Translations under genes and position numbers: made by a program
Assembly: GCF_000808015.1 (NCBI RefSeq)
Contig: NZ_JWHR01000087.1
Span: 1-64,000 of the forward strand
Direction: 5' to 3'
Source of the DNA: Terrisporobacter othiniensis
GTDB taxonomy: Bacteria > Bacillota > Clostridia > Peptostreptococcales > Peptostreptococcaceae
Length of the DNA: 64,000 nucleotides
Part shown: positions 52,401-59,542 of the stretch, in pieces
Layout of the letters: each line of letters starts with the position of its first letter
Numbering within the stretch: position 1 is the first letter of the stretch
The notes under the pieces: generated by a model
What the model saw: only the letters and a program-made list of their open reading frames with translations
Told to the model about the DNA's origin: nothing
Databases searched by the model: none

Positions 52401-53950
52401 AACCAATTTTTTTCTTTTATAAATCTAGAATCTGTTGTTGGGTCTATGCCTAGGGCGCATAAAGCAACGATAACTTGAGCCACACTCTCACTATTTACTG
52501 TTCCCCAACTTGCATAACCACCATTCTCTTTTTGAATTTTAGAAAGTGTAGCTAATGCTCTTTCTATGAAAGGAGCTACTTTTTTATCATCTTTATATGG
52601 CGCCAATGATTGCAGTGCCATGGCTGTTATATCTGGGTCTGGTGTAGTTCCACTTAATGCCCATCCTCCAGCTTCATCAGTACCAGTTTTTATTTCTTTA
52701 CTTAGTATATAATCAATATATTTTTCTCTTGTAGCTTGTACTTTGCCTTCTGGTGCTGTTGGCATTTTATAGTCCCTAGTATCTAAAGCTATAAGTGCAA
52801 AAATAGGCCCATTTATTCCTTGCCATACTACTTTATCAAAATCTCCTAATGGAGCCACCATATCATATCCTGCCACATTTCTTGCGTCCTTGCCTATTGA
52901 AGACAATGCTAAAATTAATCTTGAATACTCTGTATATTTTCTAGAATGTAATACGCCTTTTTTCTCTTCAACAATCTGCTCTATTCTTTTATAATAATCT
53001 TCATAATAATTTTGTGGGACACTTATATTTCCCCTTGCAAGAGAAAGAACTGTCCACTCTCCTGCATTTGTTCCAAAAGCAGGTTCTGGAACAGTATTTA
53101 TCATGAATTTTCCAGTAGAGCTTATTGCATCATTAACAGATGGTGATGGTGAATTTATGTTATCATTCACACCTAATTGTTTAAGGGCACTTTCTAAGGA
53201 TTTTAAAGCACTATCTACCTCGTCTTGTGTACTTTCCATATTTGTTAATACATTATTGGCTTTATCATAAGCTTTTCTTACTTTCATACTGTTTAATAAT
53301 GATAATTTATTATCTGCACTATTTACTTTTGCAACAGCTGTTGTTAATTTGTCTTTATTAGCTGTTTTAATCGAACCCCAAGATGATCCTAAATCTTCAC
53401 CATATCCATATACAGTAAATTGCCATCTCATTACATCCCCATTTTCTGGGTGATATCCTGCTACACCTACATTTAAAAATTCATTTGCTACAGTATACAT
53501 CCAACCTGACATTTGAGTATAATCAAATGCAGATAGCCAGCCTTCTTTTTTTCTACCAGTAGGATCACTTGATAACTTTTCTAAAATATATGTTGGTATA
53601 TTTTCTGTTCTGTAGTCATTATCTTTTATACTAGAAATATAAAAAGTGCTTTCAAGATCCCCTGTTGCTTGATAATTTCCACTTCCAATAACTCTGTCCA
53701 TAACTTTAGCTCCATTATCACCTTCATAATAAGGAACTATAATCGGCTCTTGTATATAACCCAAACCAAGCGTAAATTTTTCTACACTTAAAGTTACATA
53801 CCCTTGAGGAGTTTTTCCCTCAATATAGCCCAACTTCTGATTAGTCTGATTCTCTGTACTTGCAAATATTGGACATATCATATTAAATACAAGCACTAAA
53901 GACATCATTAGGGATAAAAATCTTCCCTTGAGTTTTTTCATCAAACTCAT
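49460..53950 (-). CDS. Giant secreted protein with DUF4430 and transcobalamin-like toroid
   Basis: A 1496-residue exported protein. In order: signal peptide (1-31); DUF4430 (about 53-200; MSGWMYTVANEFLNVG, MRWQFTVYGYGEDLGSSW); helical spacer; alpha/alpha toroid (about 275-585; GGWALSG..PDITAMALQSLAPY); three Big_2 Ig-like domains (about 590-835); long helical FIVAR-like repeats (about 840-1245; YDSLTxEQ motifs); three C-terminal beta repeats (about 1250-1490; GKGQGGAKVKAYV, TGMVGATVRVYNG, GKGQSGATVRVYV). It carries on one chain, in reverse order, both domains that make up intrinsic factor. The repeats and spacer would project the ligand-binding head from the wall. No LPxTG motif is present. 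Confidence 0.87.
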   Translation of the reverse strand: MSLMKKLKGRFLSLMMSLVLVFNMICPIFASTENQTNQKLGYIEGKTPQGYVTLSVEKFTLGLGYIQEPIIVPYYEGDNGAKVMDRVIGSGNYQATGDLESTFYISSIKDNDYRTENIPTYILEKLSSDPTGRKKEGWLSAFDYTQMSGWMYTVANEFLNVGVAGYHPENGDVMRWQFTVYGYGEDLGSSWGSIKTANKDKLTTAVAKVNSADNKLSLLNSMKVRKAYDKANNVLTNMESTQDEVDSALKSLESALKQLGVNDNINSPSPSVNDAISSTGKFMINTVPEPAFGTNAGEWTVLSLARGNISVPQNYYEDYYKRIEQIVEEKKGVLHSRKYTEYSRLILALSSIGKDARNVAGYDMVAPLGDFDKVVWQGINGPIFALIALDTRDYKMPTAPEGKVQATREKYIDYILSKEIKTGTDEAGGWALSGTTPDPDITAMALQSLAPYKDDKKVAPFIERALATLSKIQKENGGYASWGTVNSESVAQVIVALCALGIDPTTDSRFIKEKNWLVTAIMEYYCEGGGFKHTLDGTLNGMATDQAMYALVAYQRFVQGKNNLYDMTDAISMSLNDVTLQKNESKKLELKINGDFIVKDIYWSTENDKIATVSQDGTIEGIGVGTTKLYAYANGQTVSCNVTVKSKLTGVKLSKTELSLDTGKTSTLSATPLPGDAMGDTTVTWKSEDESIAKVDENGLVTAIAAGTTNIVAQIGEFTAKCSVTVNIPITKITINPSTAKISVNGTIKLSVVTEPENSTVDKTATWTTSSSSIAIVDKNGVVTGKKAGTTNIYGKVGGKSAYCKVTVISQDEETANSVMEKINAIGDVTLANKSEVEEVRRVYDSLTEEQKKYVTNLEKLLKAEETISNLEIEKVKTVISKLPDEITLKDEDIVKGARKAYDSLTKEQQELLNSDLINNITKIINAENAIVSIKAVNRAFADKVIKAINNINLSDGYSDKNKSDILSAKVMYDSLSDDQKLLVDNTVVLKLNNYIEKIKQLEISNFVSLVEKIQRPALEEDMNKAIVSISAYGNMEDSIKNNDKVKTAKATLDEIVAEIGKDKVNKETAQALVKEFGDLQLPLKANRSTVEKAKMLVNRYESLNSQSKKYFDSNNSAREDYNKVIANLKLIKKADAFDSKVKETSLVITNKKQLEEGKSLLNEVDKLDKDVQNYLLTISQINNLKDLVAKGEVDLKEATKVDNLISKIPANITKNDYAKIKEVKAAYDKLSKDQKNYVEKVDKLNEAVSKLKAEFDNNVTINNIKYSATTITGKGQGGAKVKAYVGSKLIGSSVVLADGTYSIKIPSQVGGTKVTIKMTKGGYISQEAIKTVLKQIKTFKVNRVKPNNKLVTGTGMVGATVRVYNGDKIIGTATVGKNGKYSVKIPSQKLYTKISVRISKNGYCTRLKTTTVLNVFSKSLTVNAVKSTSKKVTGKGQSGATVRVYVNDKQVGKSVKVSKNGTYSISIPKQKKKTKITVKMSKTATASAYKYITVK

Positions 53951-54031
53951 CCCCCTTTTAAGTTTATTATTGTGACTTTTACAAAATATTTCTAAAACGG
54001 ATATATTTTGTTATATTAAAATTATATAAAA

Positions 54032-54061
54032 AAAAAGACCAGAACATAGTCTAGTCTTTTT
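54032..54061 (-). terminator. Terminator after the NarL-type regulator gene
   Basis: AAAAGACTAGA and TCTGGTCTTTT pair imperfectly on the minus strand, then TTTT. It lies between the regulator and the giant-protein gene. Confidence 0.6.
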
Positions 54062-54072
54062 GTATTAGTATG

Positions 54073-54082
54073 GTAGTACTAC
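54073..54082. promoter_or_regulatory. Palindromic operator, site 3
   Basis: GTAGTACTAC, with AGTAGTACTACC read on the minus strand. It lies 123 bases upstream of the giant-protein start and 26 bases beyond the regulator stop. Confidence 0.65.
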
Positions 54083-54107
54083 TTAAAGTAATACCATATA
54101 AATATTT

Positions 54108-54719
54108 TTATTCTTTACTTTGTAACTTCACATAAGAAATTGCTTCTTTTCTATTTCGGAGGTTTAACTTAACAAAAATATTACTAACATGTTTTTTTAC
54201 TGTACATTCTGTAATATACAGTTTATTACCGATTTCTTTATTATTGCAACCATCTCCAATTAATTGCAACACTTCATCTTCTCTTTTAGTTAGTTTATTT
54301 CTACTATGCTTTTCTTCATGTTCAAATAACTTTTCCAATAAGTCCAAATCATAATATTTTTTCCCTTTTATTACACTTTGTATAATAGAGGAAAAATCAT
54401 GTTTATCAGGTATATCTGCAACATAACCTTCCACGCCATTTTTTAAAGCTCTCTTAAAAATAACACCTCTTTTTCTAATATCCAATACAATAACTTTTAT
54501 TCCTTTATTAATAGACTTTATAGATTCTATAAAGCTTAATAATTCTAAATAGTCATTTCTAATATCTATTATTATCATTTCAATATTATCGTACTGCATA
54601 TTACAAATAAGTTCTAATTTTTTCACAGAAATAACTTCAATTTCATCTTCACTATTATTTAGTATATCTTCTACTACTCCAATTATAATATCTGATTCTG
54701 AAATAACCAAAACACTCAT
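54108..54719 (-). CDS. NarL/LuxR-type regulator with degenerate receiver
   Basis: A 203-residue cytoplasmic protein. Residues 1-120 have the response-regulator fold with a likely phospho-acceptor Asp52 (MIIIDIRND), but the acidic pair is reduced to ESD (residues 8-10) and the conserved Lys of GYLLKD is replaced (GYVADI). Residues about 140-200 are a LuxR/GerE HTH (LTKREDEVLQLIGDGCNNKEIGNKLYITECTVKKHVSNIF). No histidine kinase lies nearby. It probably controls the adjacent surface/ECF genes through the AGTAGTACTACC sites, one of which is upstream of its own gene. Confidence 0.88.
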   Translation of the reverse strand: MSVLVISESDIIIGVVEDILNNSEDEIEVISVKKLELICNMQYDNIEMIIIDIRNDYLELLSFIESIKSINKGIKVIVLDIRKRGVIFKRALKNGVEGYVADIPDKHDFSSIIQSVIKGKKYYDLDLLEKLFEHEEKHSRNKLTKREDEVLQLIGDGCNNKEIGNKLYITECTVKKHVSNIFVKLNLRNRKEAISYVKLQSKE

Positions 54720-54895
54720 TTTATTTCACTCCTTAGCAAAAACACAAAAAATCAATTAAGCTGACATTTTAGTTTTAAATTTATTTCCTCAATCTTGAAA
54801 AAATTATAACCTTAACCCAAATAAATTCCTTTATTTCTTTAACTATATGTATTTATAAAAAAGTCTATCACTTAAGTTAAATCCTGTCAATTAAA

Positions 54896-54905
54896 GTAGT
54901 ACTAC
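54896..54905. promoter_or_regulatory. Palindromic operator, site 4
   Basis: GTAGTACTAC within AGTAGTACTACC, 177 bases upstream of the NarL-type regulator gene, consistent with autoregulation. Confidence 0.65.
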
Positions 54906-54917
54906 CTTATTGTTCTA

Positions 54918-54945
54918 AAAAAACCTCCTAATAAAAAGGAGGTTT
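54918..54945 (-). terminator. Terminator after the HAD gene
   Basis: AAACCTCC, 9-base loop, GGAGGTTT, with a T-run on the minus strand, five bases after the stop. Confidence 0.8.
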
Positions 54946-54949
54946 CTAC

Positions 54950-55732
54950 CTAATCAATAATTTTAAAATATTTCATTGCATGCTCTATTCCATCTTCATC
55001 AATATGCTTTGTAACAAAAGTGGCCTTTTTAAATAAATCTGGATTTCCATTTCCCATAACTATACTATTTGAAACATTCTCTAACATAGGTATATCATTA
55101 TTACTATCTCCAAAAGCAAAGGTATTTTCTTTATCAATGTTAAAATGATTAACTAAGAAATCTATGCCACTCCCTTTTGAATGTCCTTTAGGTACTAACT
55201 CTCTTGTTCCTTTTCCATGATCTATATAATCAAATAGTTCTTTTATATCTTCACAAAAGTCGTCTATATATTTATTATCATCGTATCTAATAAACATCTT
55301 ATTAAATGTCATATTATCTAAATCATAGGTCTTTATTGGATAGTTTTGTTTTCTTAAATTTGATAGTAAGAAGTCATCTTCTGTGTTTTCATCCACATAT
55401 ATTGCTTCTTCACCTTCTAGTACAGCATTTAACTTATATTTTTTTAATGAATCTAATATGATATTATAATTATCTTTGCTTACCCTATTGGAATAAAGTA
55501 CCTCATCATTAACTTCTATATAAGTACCACATCCACAAACGTATCCATCAAAACCTATTTCTTTTATATCGTCACCAATTAATGATTTTGTTCTTCCTGT
55601 ATTTATAAAAATTAAATGTCCTTTTTCTTTTGCTTTTTTTAGTGCAATTTTTGTACTTTCCGGTATAGTGAAAGTTTTATGAGAAAGTAAAGTTTCATCT
55701 ATATCAAAAAATAAGATTTTTCTATTTTTCAT
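54950..55732 (-). CDS. Cof-type HAD-family phosphatase
   Basis: A 260-residue haloacid-dehalogenase-superfamily hydrolase of the Cof/YidA subgroup. Motif I is FFDIDETLL (Asp nucleophile and acid/base), motif II is FINTGRT, and motif IV is AFGDSNNDIPMLENV; a cap domain lies in the middle. Such enzymes dephosphorylate sugar phosphates, flavin or PLP intermediates, and the substrate here is unknown. Single gene upstream of the regulator region, on the same strand. Confidence 0.92.
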   Translation of the reverse strand: MKNRKILFFDIDETLLSHKTFTIPESTKIALKKAKEKGHLIFINTGRTKSLIGDDIKEIGFDGYVCGCGTYIEVNDEVLYSNRVSKDNYNIILDSLKKYKLNAVLEGEEAIYVDENTEDDFLLSNLRKQNYPIKTYDLDNMTFNKMFIRYDDNKYIDDFCEDIKELFDYIDHGKGTRELVPKGHSKGSGIDFLVNHFNIDKENTFAFGDSNNDIPMLENVSNSIVMGNGNPDLFKKATFVTKHIDEDGIEHAMKYFKIID

Positions 55733-55831
55733 GTTATTATCCTCCCTAACGCCTTTTTCTTCACATATAAAATATAGCCTTAAGTTATATTTTTTTCAAT
55801 TGTATTTTTTCTATGACATATTTATTTAAAA

Positions 55832-55854
55832 AAAGCCAGTATAAAACTGGCTTT
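55832..55854 (-). terminator. Terminator after the DUF1232 gene
   Basis: AAAGCCAG, 7-base loop, CTGGCTTT, then a T-run on the minus strand. It abuts the stop codon. Confidence 0.8.
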
Positions 55855-56263
55855 ATTCATCGTCTTTGATACTATATCTAGCATCATCTATTATATTTGG
55901 ATCTTTATATACATTTTTACTTCCCCTCATATTGGGGTCTTGTGGACCTTTATATTTATCAAGCTCTTCATTAATTATGCCGATTGCCCATATTATCATA
56001 AAAGCATCATCAAAAAATCCTAATGGACCAAATAAAGCTTCTGGAATAATATCTATAGAAAATACAAAGTATATTAGTGTAGCTACAAAAGAAAAGAATA
56101 CTTTAGCCTTTCCTAAAAAAAATACATTTCTATCACTAAAGTAATCTGCAACTTTAGGCAGATTCTTTATAAATCCTATACCAAATCCAGCTTCTCTAAA
56201 TTTTACTAATACCCTCTTAAAACTATCTAAAAACCTGTTGCCAGTATTCATAGTCTTGTTCAT
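55853..56263 (-). CDS. DUF1232 (YkvA-like) membrane protein
   Basis: A 136-residue protein. Residues about 45-100 form the DUF1232 domain, with hydrophobic segments VFFSFVATLIYFVFSIDIIPEALFGPLGFFDDAFMIIWAIGII. The SIDIIPE..GFFDD core is the family signature. The charged ends should be cytoplasmic. Function of the family is unknown. Single gene with its own terminator. Confidence 0.85.
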   Translation of the reverse strand: MNKTMNTGNRFLDSFKRVLVKFREAGFGIGFIKNLPKVADYFSDRNVFFLGKAKVFFSFVATLIYFVFSIDIIPEALFGPLGFFDDAFMIIWAIGIINEELDKYKGPQDPNMRGSKNVYKDPNIIDDARYSIKDDE

Positions 56264-56368
56264 TATACATTCTCCTTAAGAATAAGATATTTCCACATAA
56301 TTGTTTATACAATATATTAAAACAAAAATGGACTATATTCAAGAAAATTTTTTATGTATTAGTATAGT

Positions 56369-57028
56369 TTATTCTACAATTAATCCTATTAATCTTACTA
56401 ATTCTAATCCTTGGCTAGCATTTACTTTAGCCTTGTATAGTTCTGGTATTCCAATTTCTATTCCGTCAATTTCACAGTTAGACAAATTTACATCTTCTAA
56501 ATATGTTCTTGTGAAAACTGTCTTTTTAAAATCACAATCATCAAAATTTAAATATTTATTTTTTACTTCCATAAATACACTAGAAGCAAAAGACGAACCT
56601 TCAAAACTTACCTTATTCAATTTACTGAAAGCAAAGCTACTGTAGTCACCTAAAATATTCTTAAATAAGCAATCTTTTAAATGTGCATCTTCGATTTTAC
56701 ACCCTATCATTTTACAATTTACAAATTCAGTCCTAAAAATACTTCCTTCAGAAAAATCAATGTTTGATAAATCACATTTCTCAAATATCACATCTAGTAA
56801 GTCTATATATCTAAATGTACAGTTTTCAAAATTTACATTTTTAAAAACACAACTGTCAAAAGATAACCTAGACTCATCCATTGTTGGAATATCAATGTTT
56901 TCAATCAGTTTATCACAGATTTTTTCATCTTCTTCTATTAATTCTAAAAAGTCATCCACAGTGTTTATCACTTCTAAATTAATATTTATTTTAGGCTTTT
57001 GAATTTTTTTCAAATTACTCATCTCCAT
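56369..57028 (-). CDS. Pentapeptide-repeat protein
   Basis: A 219-residue cytoplasmic protein whose residues about 50-200 are pentapeptide repeats of the A(D/N)LxX type, here rich in F, C and D (FKNVNFENCTFRYIDLLDV, FEKCDLSNIDFSEGSIF). These fold into a right-handed beta-helix. Some members mimic DNA and protect gyrase, most have no known role. The first ATG is ten bases after GGAGG; a second ATG two codons later is five bases after AAGGA, so the start could be at 57022. No partner gene is evident. Confidence 0.87.
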   Translation of the reverse strand: MEMSNLKKIQKPKININLEVINTVDDFLELIEEDEKICDKLIENIDIPTMDESRLSFDSCVFKNVNFENCTFRYIDLLDVIFEKCDLSNIDFSEGSIFRTEFVNCKMIGCKIEDAHLKDCLFKNILGDYSSFAFSKLNKVSFEGSSFASSVFMEVKNKYLNFDDCDFKKTVFTRTYLEDVNLSNCEIDGIEIGIPELYKAKVNASQGLELVRLIGLIVE

Positions 57029-57081
57029 CCTTAAAATTCCTCCATACTCTTTGGAAAAATAATTATTTTTATTTAATTATA

Positions 57082-57744
57082 TTACCATTTATTTATTTCT
57101 TTACATATAATTTTCCCGTCAGCGTATTTTTCTAAATATTCACAAGCCTCATCCATATATTTAGCTAGTTCATCATCTCCATTAAACGAAATTATATTCA
57201 TTAAAATATGCTTAGCATCTGTAGTTATCATTGCTCTTACAGAATCTGAAGTAGTGCTGCCAAATTTACCTTTATCATCATAAAATACTGGTAAATGAGC
57301 AATATTCAACTCTCCCTTTCCTATTCCTGTATAAGTTTCTCCCTCATCAGCTATAGTAAAATGAATCTCTCCACTTATTTTATCTAAATCATAAGTTCCC
57401 ACTGAGTATGAAGAATTTAAAGAAATTAAATTATTTATATCTACTACATTATTAACTTTGTATAAACCAAGTCCCCTAGCTATTCTTCTATATAATGCCT
57501 CAGAAGATAGTCTATATCTAGATGGATCTTTTCCAAAAGATTTATAAGCCACCCTAGAATCTGCAATATTTTTTATTGTAGTTATTGACTTAACAGGAAC
57601 ATTATTTTCTATTTCTTTCGCTTTTTCGTCAATTATATTCCATAATTGCTCATTATCCTCTATTACATTTACATAAGCTTCGATAGAGCCTATTGCTATA
57701 TTATTACATTTTTCATTAATTTTATCATCAATTATTATTTTCAT
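57082..57744 (-). CDS. B3/B4-domain protein
   Basis: A 220-residue cytoplasmic protein with the B3/B4 fold of the phenylalanyl-tRNA synthetase beta chain as a stand-alone protein. The core is VAYKSFGKDPSRYRLSSEALYRRIARG, NNVVDINNLISLNSSYSVGTYDL and TSDSVRAMITTDAKHILMN. Free-standing members are thought to edit mischarged tRNA or act on small molecules; this one is unassigned. Single gene divergent from ferritin, 199 bases between their start codons. Confidence 0.87.
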   Translation of the reverse strand: MKIIIDDKINEKCNNIAIGSIEAYVNVIEDNEQLWNIIDEKAKEIENNVPVKSITTIKNIADSRVAYKSFGKDPSRYRLSSEALYRRIARGLGLYKVNNVVDINNLISLNSSYSVGTYDLDKISGEIHFTIADEGETYTGIGKGELNIAHLPVFYDDKGKFGSTTSDSVRAMITTDAKHILMNIISFNGDDELAKYMDEACEYLEKYADGKIICKEINKW

Positions 57745-57943
57745 TTTTTCAGCCCCTTTTCTATTTAGATATAATTATACTATAAAAAAATATATTTATC
57801 ATTTTAACCAATTTTTTGTTTATATCCACACTTAATTTACCAATAAAAATATTTTCTTGACATAAATTATTTTTATAGCCAATTTATCCCATACACTATG
57901 TTAAAATGATAATAGTTAAAATATTATTTTAAGAGGTGTGAAT

Positions 57944-58453
57944 ATGTTAAGTGAAAAACTAGAAAAAAGTTTAAATGATCAAATAACCTTTGAATTCTAT
58001 TCTTCATATACTTATTTAGCAATGTCTGCTTTTTGCGAGTCATCTGACCTAAGTGGATTTGCTAATTTTTTTAGAGTTCAAGCAAAAGAGGAGTTAGACC
58101 ATGCCATGAAGTTATATGATTATGTATTCCAAAAGGGTGGCAAAGTAGTTCTTGGGGAAATAGAACAACCTAAAAAAGAGTATGATAGTATGGTAGATCT
58201 ATTTGAAACCGGTTTATCTCACGAAAGAATAGTAACAAATAGAATTTATGATATTACTGATATAGCTACTGAAGAAAGAGAACATGCTACTATAAGTTTC
58301 TTAAAATGGTTTATTGATGAGCAAGTTGAAGAAGAAAATAACTTTAACTCTTTACTAAAGAAAGTTAAAAGATGTGAAAACAATTCAGCAGCACTTTATA
58401 TGCTTGATGATGAATTAGCAAATAGAACTTATATGGCTCCTGCTACAAATTAA
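57944..58453 (+). CDS. ftnA: Ferritin
   Basis: A 169-residue non-haem ferritin forming a four-helix bundle. The ferroxidase ligands appear as QITFEFYSSYTYLAMSAF (Glu in helix A), AKEELDHAMKLYDY (Glu and His of ExxH in helix B) and the Glu residues of helix C. It oxidises and stores iron in a 24-mer shell. I chose the ATG at 57944, five bases after AAGAGGTG, over a GTG two codons upstream. A palindrome resembling a Fur box lies in the terminator after it rather than in the promoter. Confidence 0.93.
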   Translation: MLSEKLEKSLNDQITFEFYSSYTYLAMSAFCESSDLSGFANFFRVQAKEELDHAMKLYDYVFQKGGKVVLGEIEQPKKEYDSMVDLFETGLSHERIVTNRIYDITDIATEEREHATISFLKWFIDEQVEEENNFNSLLKKVKRCENNSAALYMLDDELANRTYMAPATN

Positions 58454-58461
58454 TCTATAAA

Positions 58462-58494
58462 GTTATCTATAATGACAATCATTATAGATAACTT
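58462..58494 (+). terminator. Terminator after ferritin
   Basis: GTTATCTATAATGA and TCATTATAGATAAC form a 14-bp stem, followed by TTATTTTTTT. The centre, TATAATGACAATCATTATA, matches the classical 19-bp Fur consensus at 16 positions. Confidence 0.8.
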
Positions 58495-58610
58495 ATTTTT
58501 TTATATTTTTAAATGTTAATTAATATTTTATTTAAATAAAAAAGCTTTCCAAATTAGAATATAGTATTATAATAATGTTAAATAAATTCTAGTAAAAAGG
58601 GAGCATGGAT

Positions 58611-59285
58611 ATGAATGAATTAAAATCACCAACCATAAGCGATATGGAGAGAAATATATTAAAAATATCTACAGAATTATTTTTAAATCAAGGCTATGAT
58701 AAAACTACTATTAGACAAATTGCTGAAAAATCTGGAATAGGAAGAGGCCATCTATATTATTACTTCAAAAAAAAAGAGGATATCTTGATTCATATCTTTA
58801 AACAAATCCTAAATAAAATTTATGATGATGTTATAGAGAATAGCGATGATAAAACAGAAATATTATTAAGCTATGCTACAATCCAATGTATCTATACCTA
58901 TACTCTAGTGCTGAATGAAAAATTATTTAGAATTTATCTTCAAGGTTCCAATATAGAAATTGTAAGAAGAGCCGCTCAAGATATTTTAATAGATTTGTGT
59001 AAGAAAAAAGCTAAAGATATGAATTATAATATAAGTGAAAAGGATATATGTTTCAGTATTACTATTGGATATGCTGGAGAATGTGAATTACTGAAAAGAT
59101 TTTATCACGGTGAAAAAAACTTTGATATAGATTCAATTGTAAAAAGCATCATATCTACCCGCTTACTTTTGCTTAATATAATAGATTATAAACAAGTATG
59201 CCTTATTGTTGATAAAGCAATGAAAGAAGCAAAAAAATTTGATTACAATAACATAATAGAAAAACTCCATATTTTTGAATTTTAG
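58611..59285 (+). CDS. TetR-family regulator
   Basis: A 224-residue cytoplasmic repressor. The N-terminal HTH (about 15-60) reads ILKISTELFLNQGYDKTTIRQIAEKSGIGRGHLYYYFKKKEDIL, a standard TetR signature. The C-terminal ligand/dimer domain is divergent. The start at 58611 is seven bases after GGGAG; an ATG two codons earlier is too close to that site. It lies immediately upstream of the MMPL exporter, whose promoter holds two palindromes, the likely operators. A terminator separates the genes. Confidence 0.9.
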   Translation: MNELKSPTISDMERNILKISTELFLNQGYDKTTIRQIAEKSGIGRGHLYYYFKKKEDILIHIFKQILNKIYDDVIENSDDKTEILLSYATIQCIYTYTLVLNEKLFRIYLQGSNIEIVRRAAQDILIDLCKKKAKDMNYNISEKDICFSITIGYAGECELLKRFYHGEKNFDIDSIVKSIISTRLLLLNIIDYKQVCLIVDKAMKEAKKFDYNNIIEKLHIFEF

Positions 59286-59315
59286 ATGAACAATATAAAA
59301 TTGTTCATCTTTTTT
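59285..59315 (+). terminator. Terminator after the TetR gene
   Basis: GATGAACAAT, 5-base loop, ATTGTTCATC, then TTTTTT. Confidence 0.88.
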
Positions 59316-59458
59316 AATTATAAAGAAATCCTGTTTTATCCGTCCTGCAGATAACAGATAAATTACAACTTCGTGACTTATATAATATGAAAAAACGTTG
59401 GAAATATGAACGAATCGAATTTTTTATTAAATTCTATTAGAAATTATTAACAAAATAG

Positions 59459-59513
59459 TTGACATCCTATTGGGCACGCCCTATAATTTTGTTATAAATT
59501 TGGGCATGCCTAA
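59459..59513 (+). promoter_or_regulatory. Promoter with paired palindromic operators before MMPL gene
   Basis: TTGACA (59459-59464), 17 bases, TATAAT (59482-59487), a near-consensus promoter. TTGGGCACGCCCTA (59470-59483) fills the spacer and TTGGGCATGCCTAA (59500-59513) lies after the -10. The two start 30 bp apart, about three helical turns, on one face of the DNA. Their GC-rich cores stand out in this AT-rich DNA. Confidence 0.8.
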
Positions 59514-59542
59514 ATAAGTTCTAATATTTTGGAGGGGTAAAT

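Noticed and set aside
40120..54719. Cobalamin riboswitch controlling the ECF/DUF4430 locus
   Set aside because: I looked for the B12-box core upstream of each unit and found none; the palindromic sites are the only shared signal. The cobalamin link therefore rests on protein domains alone.
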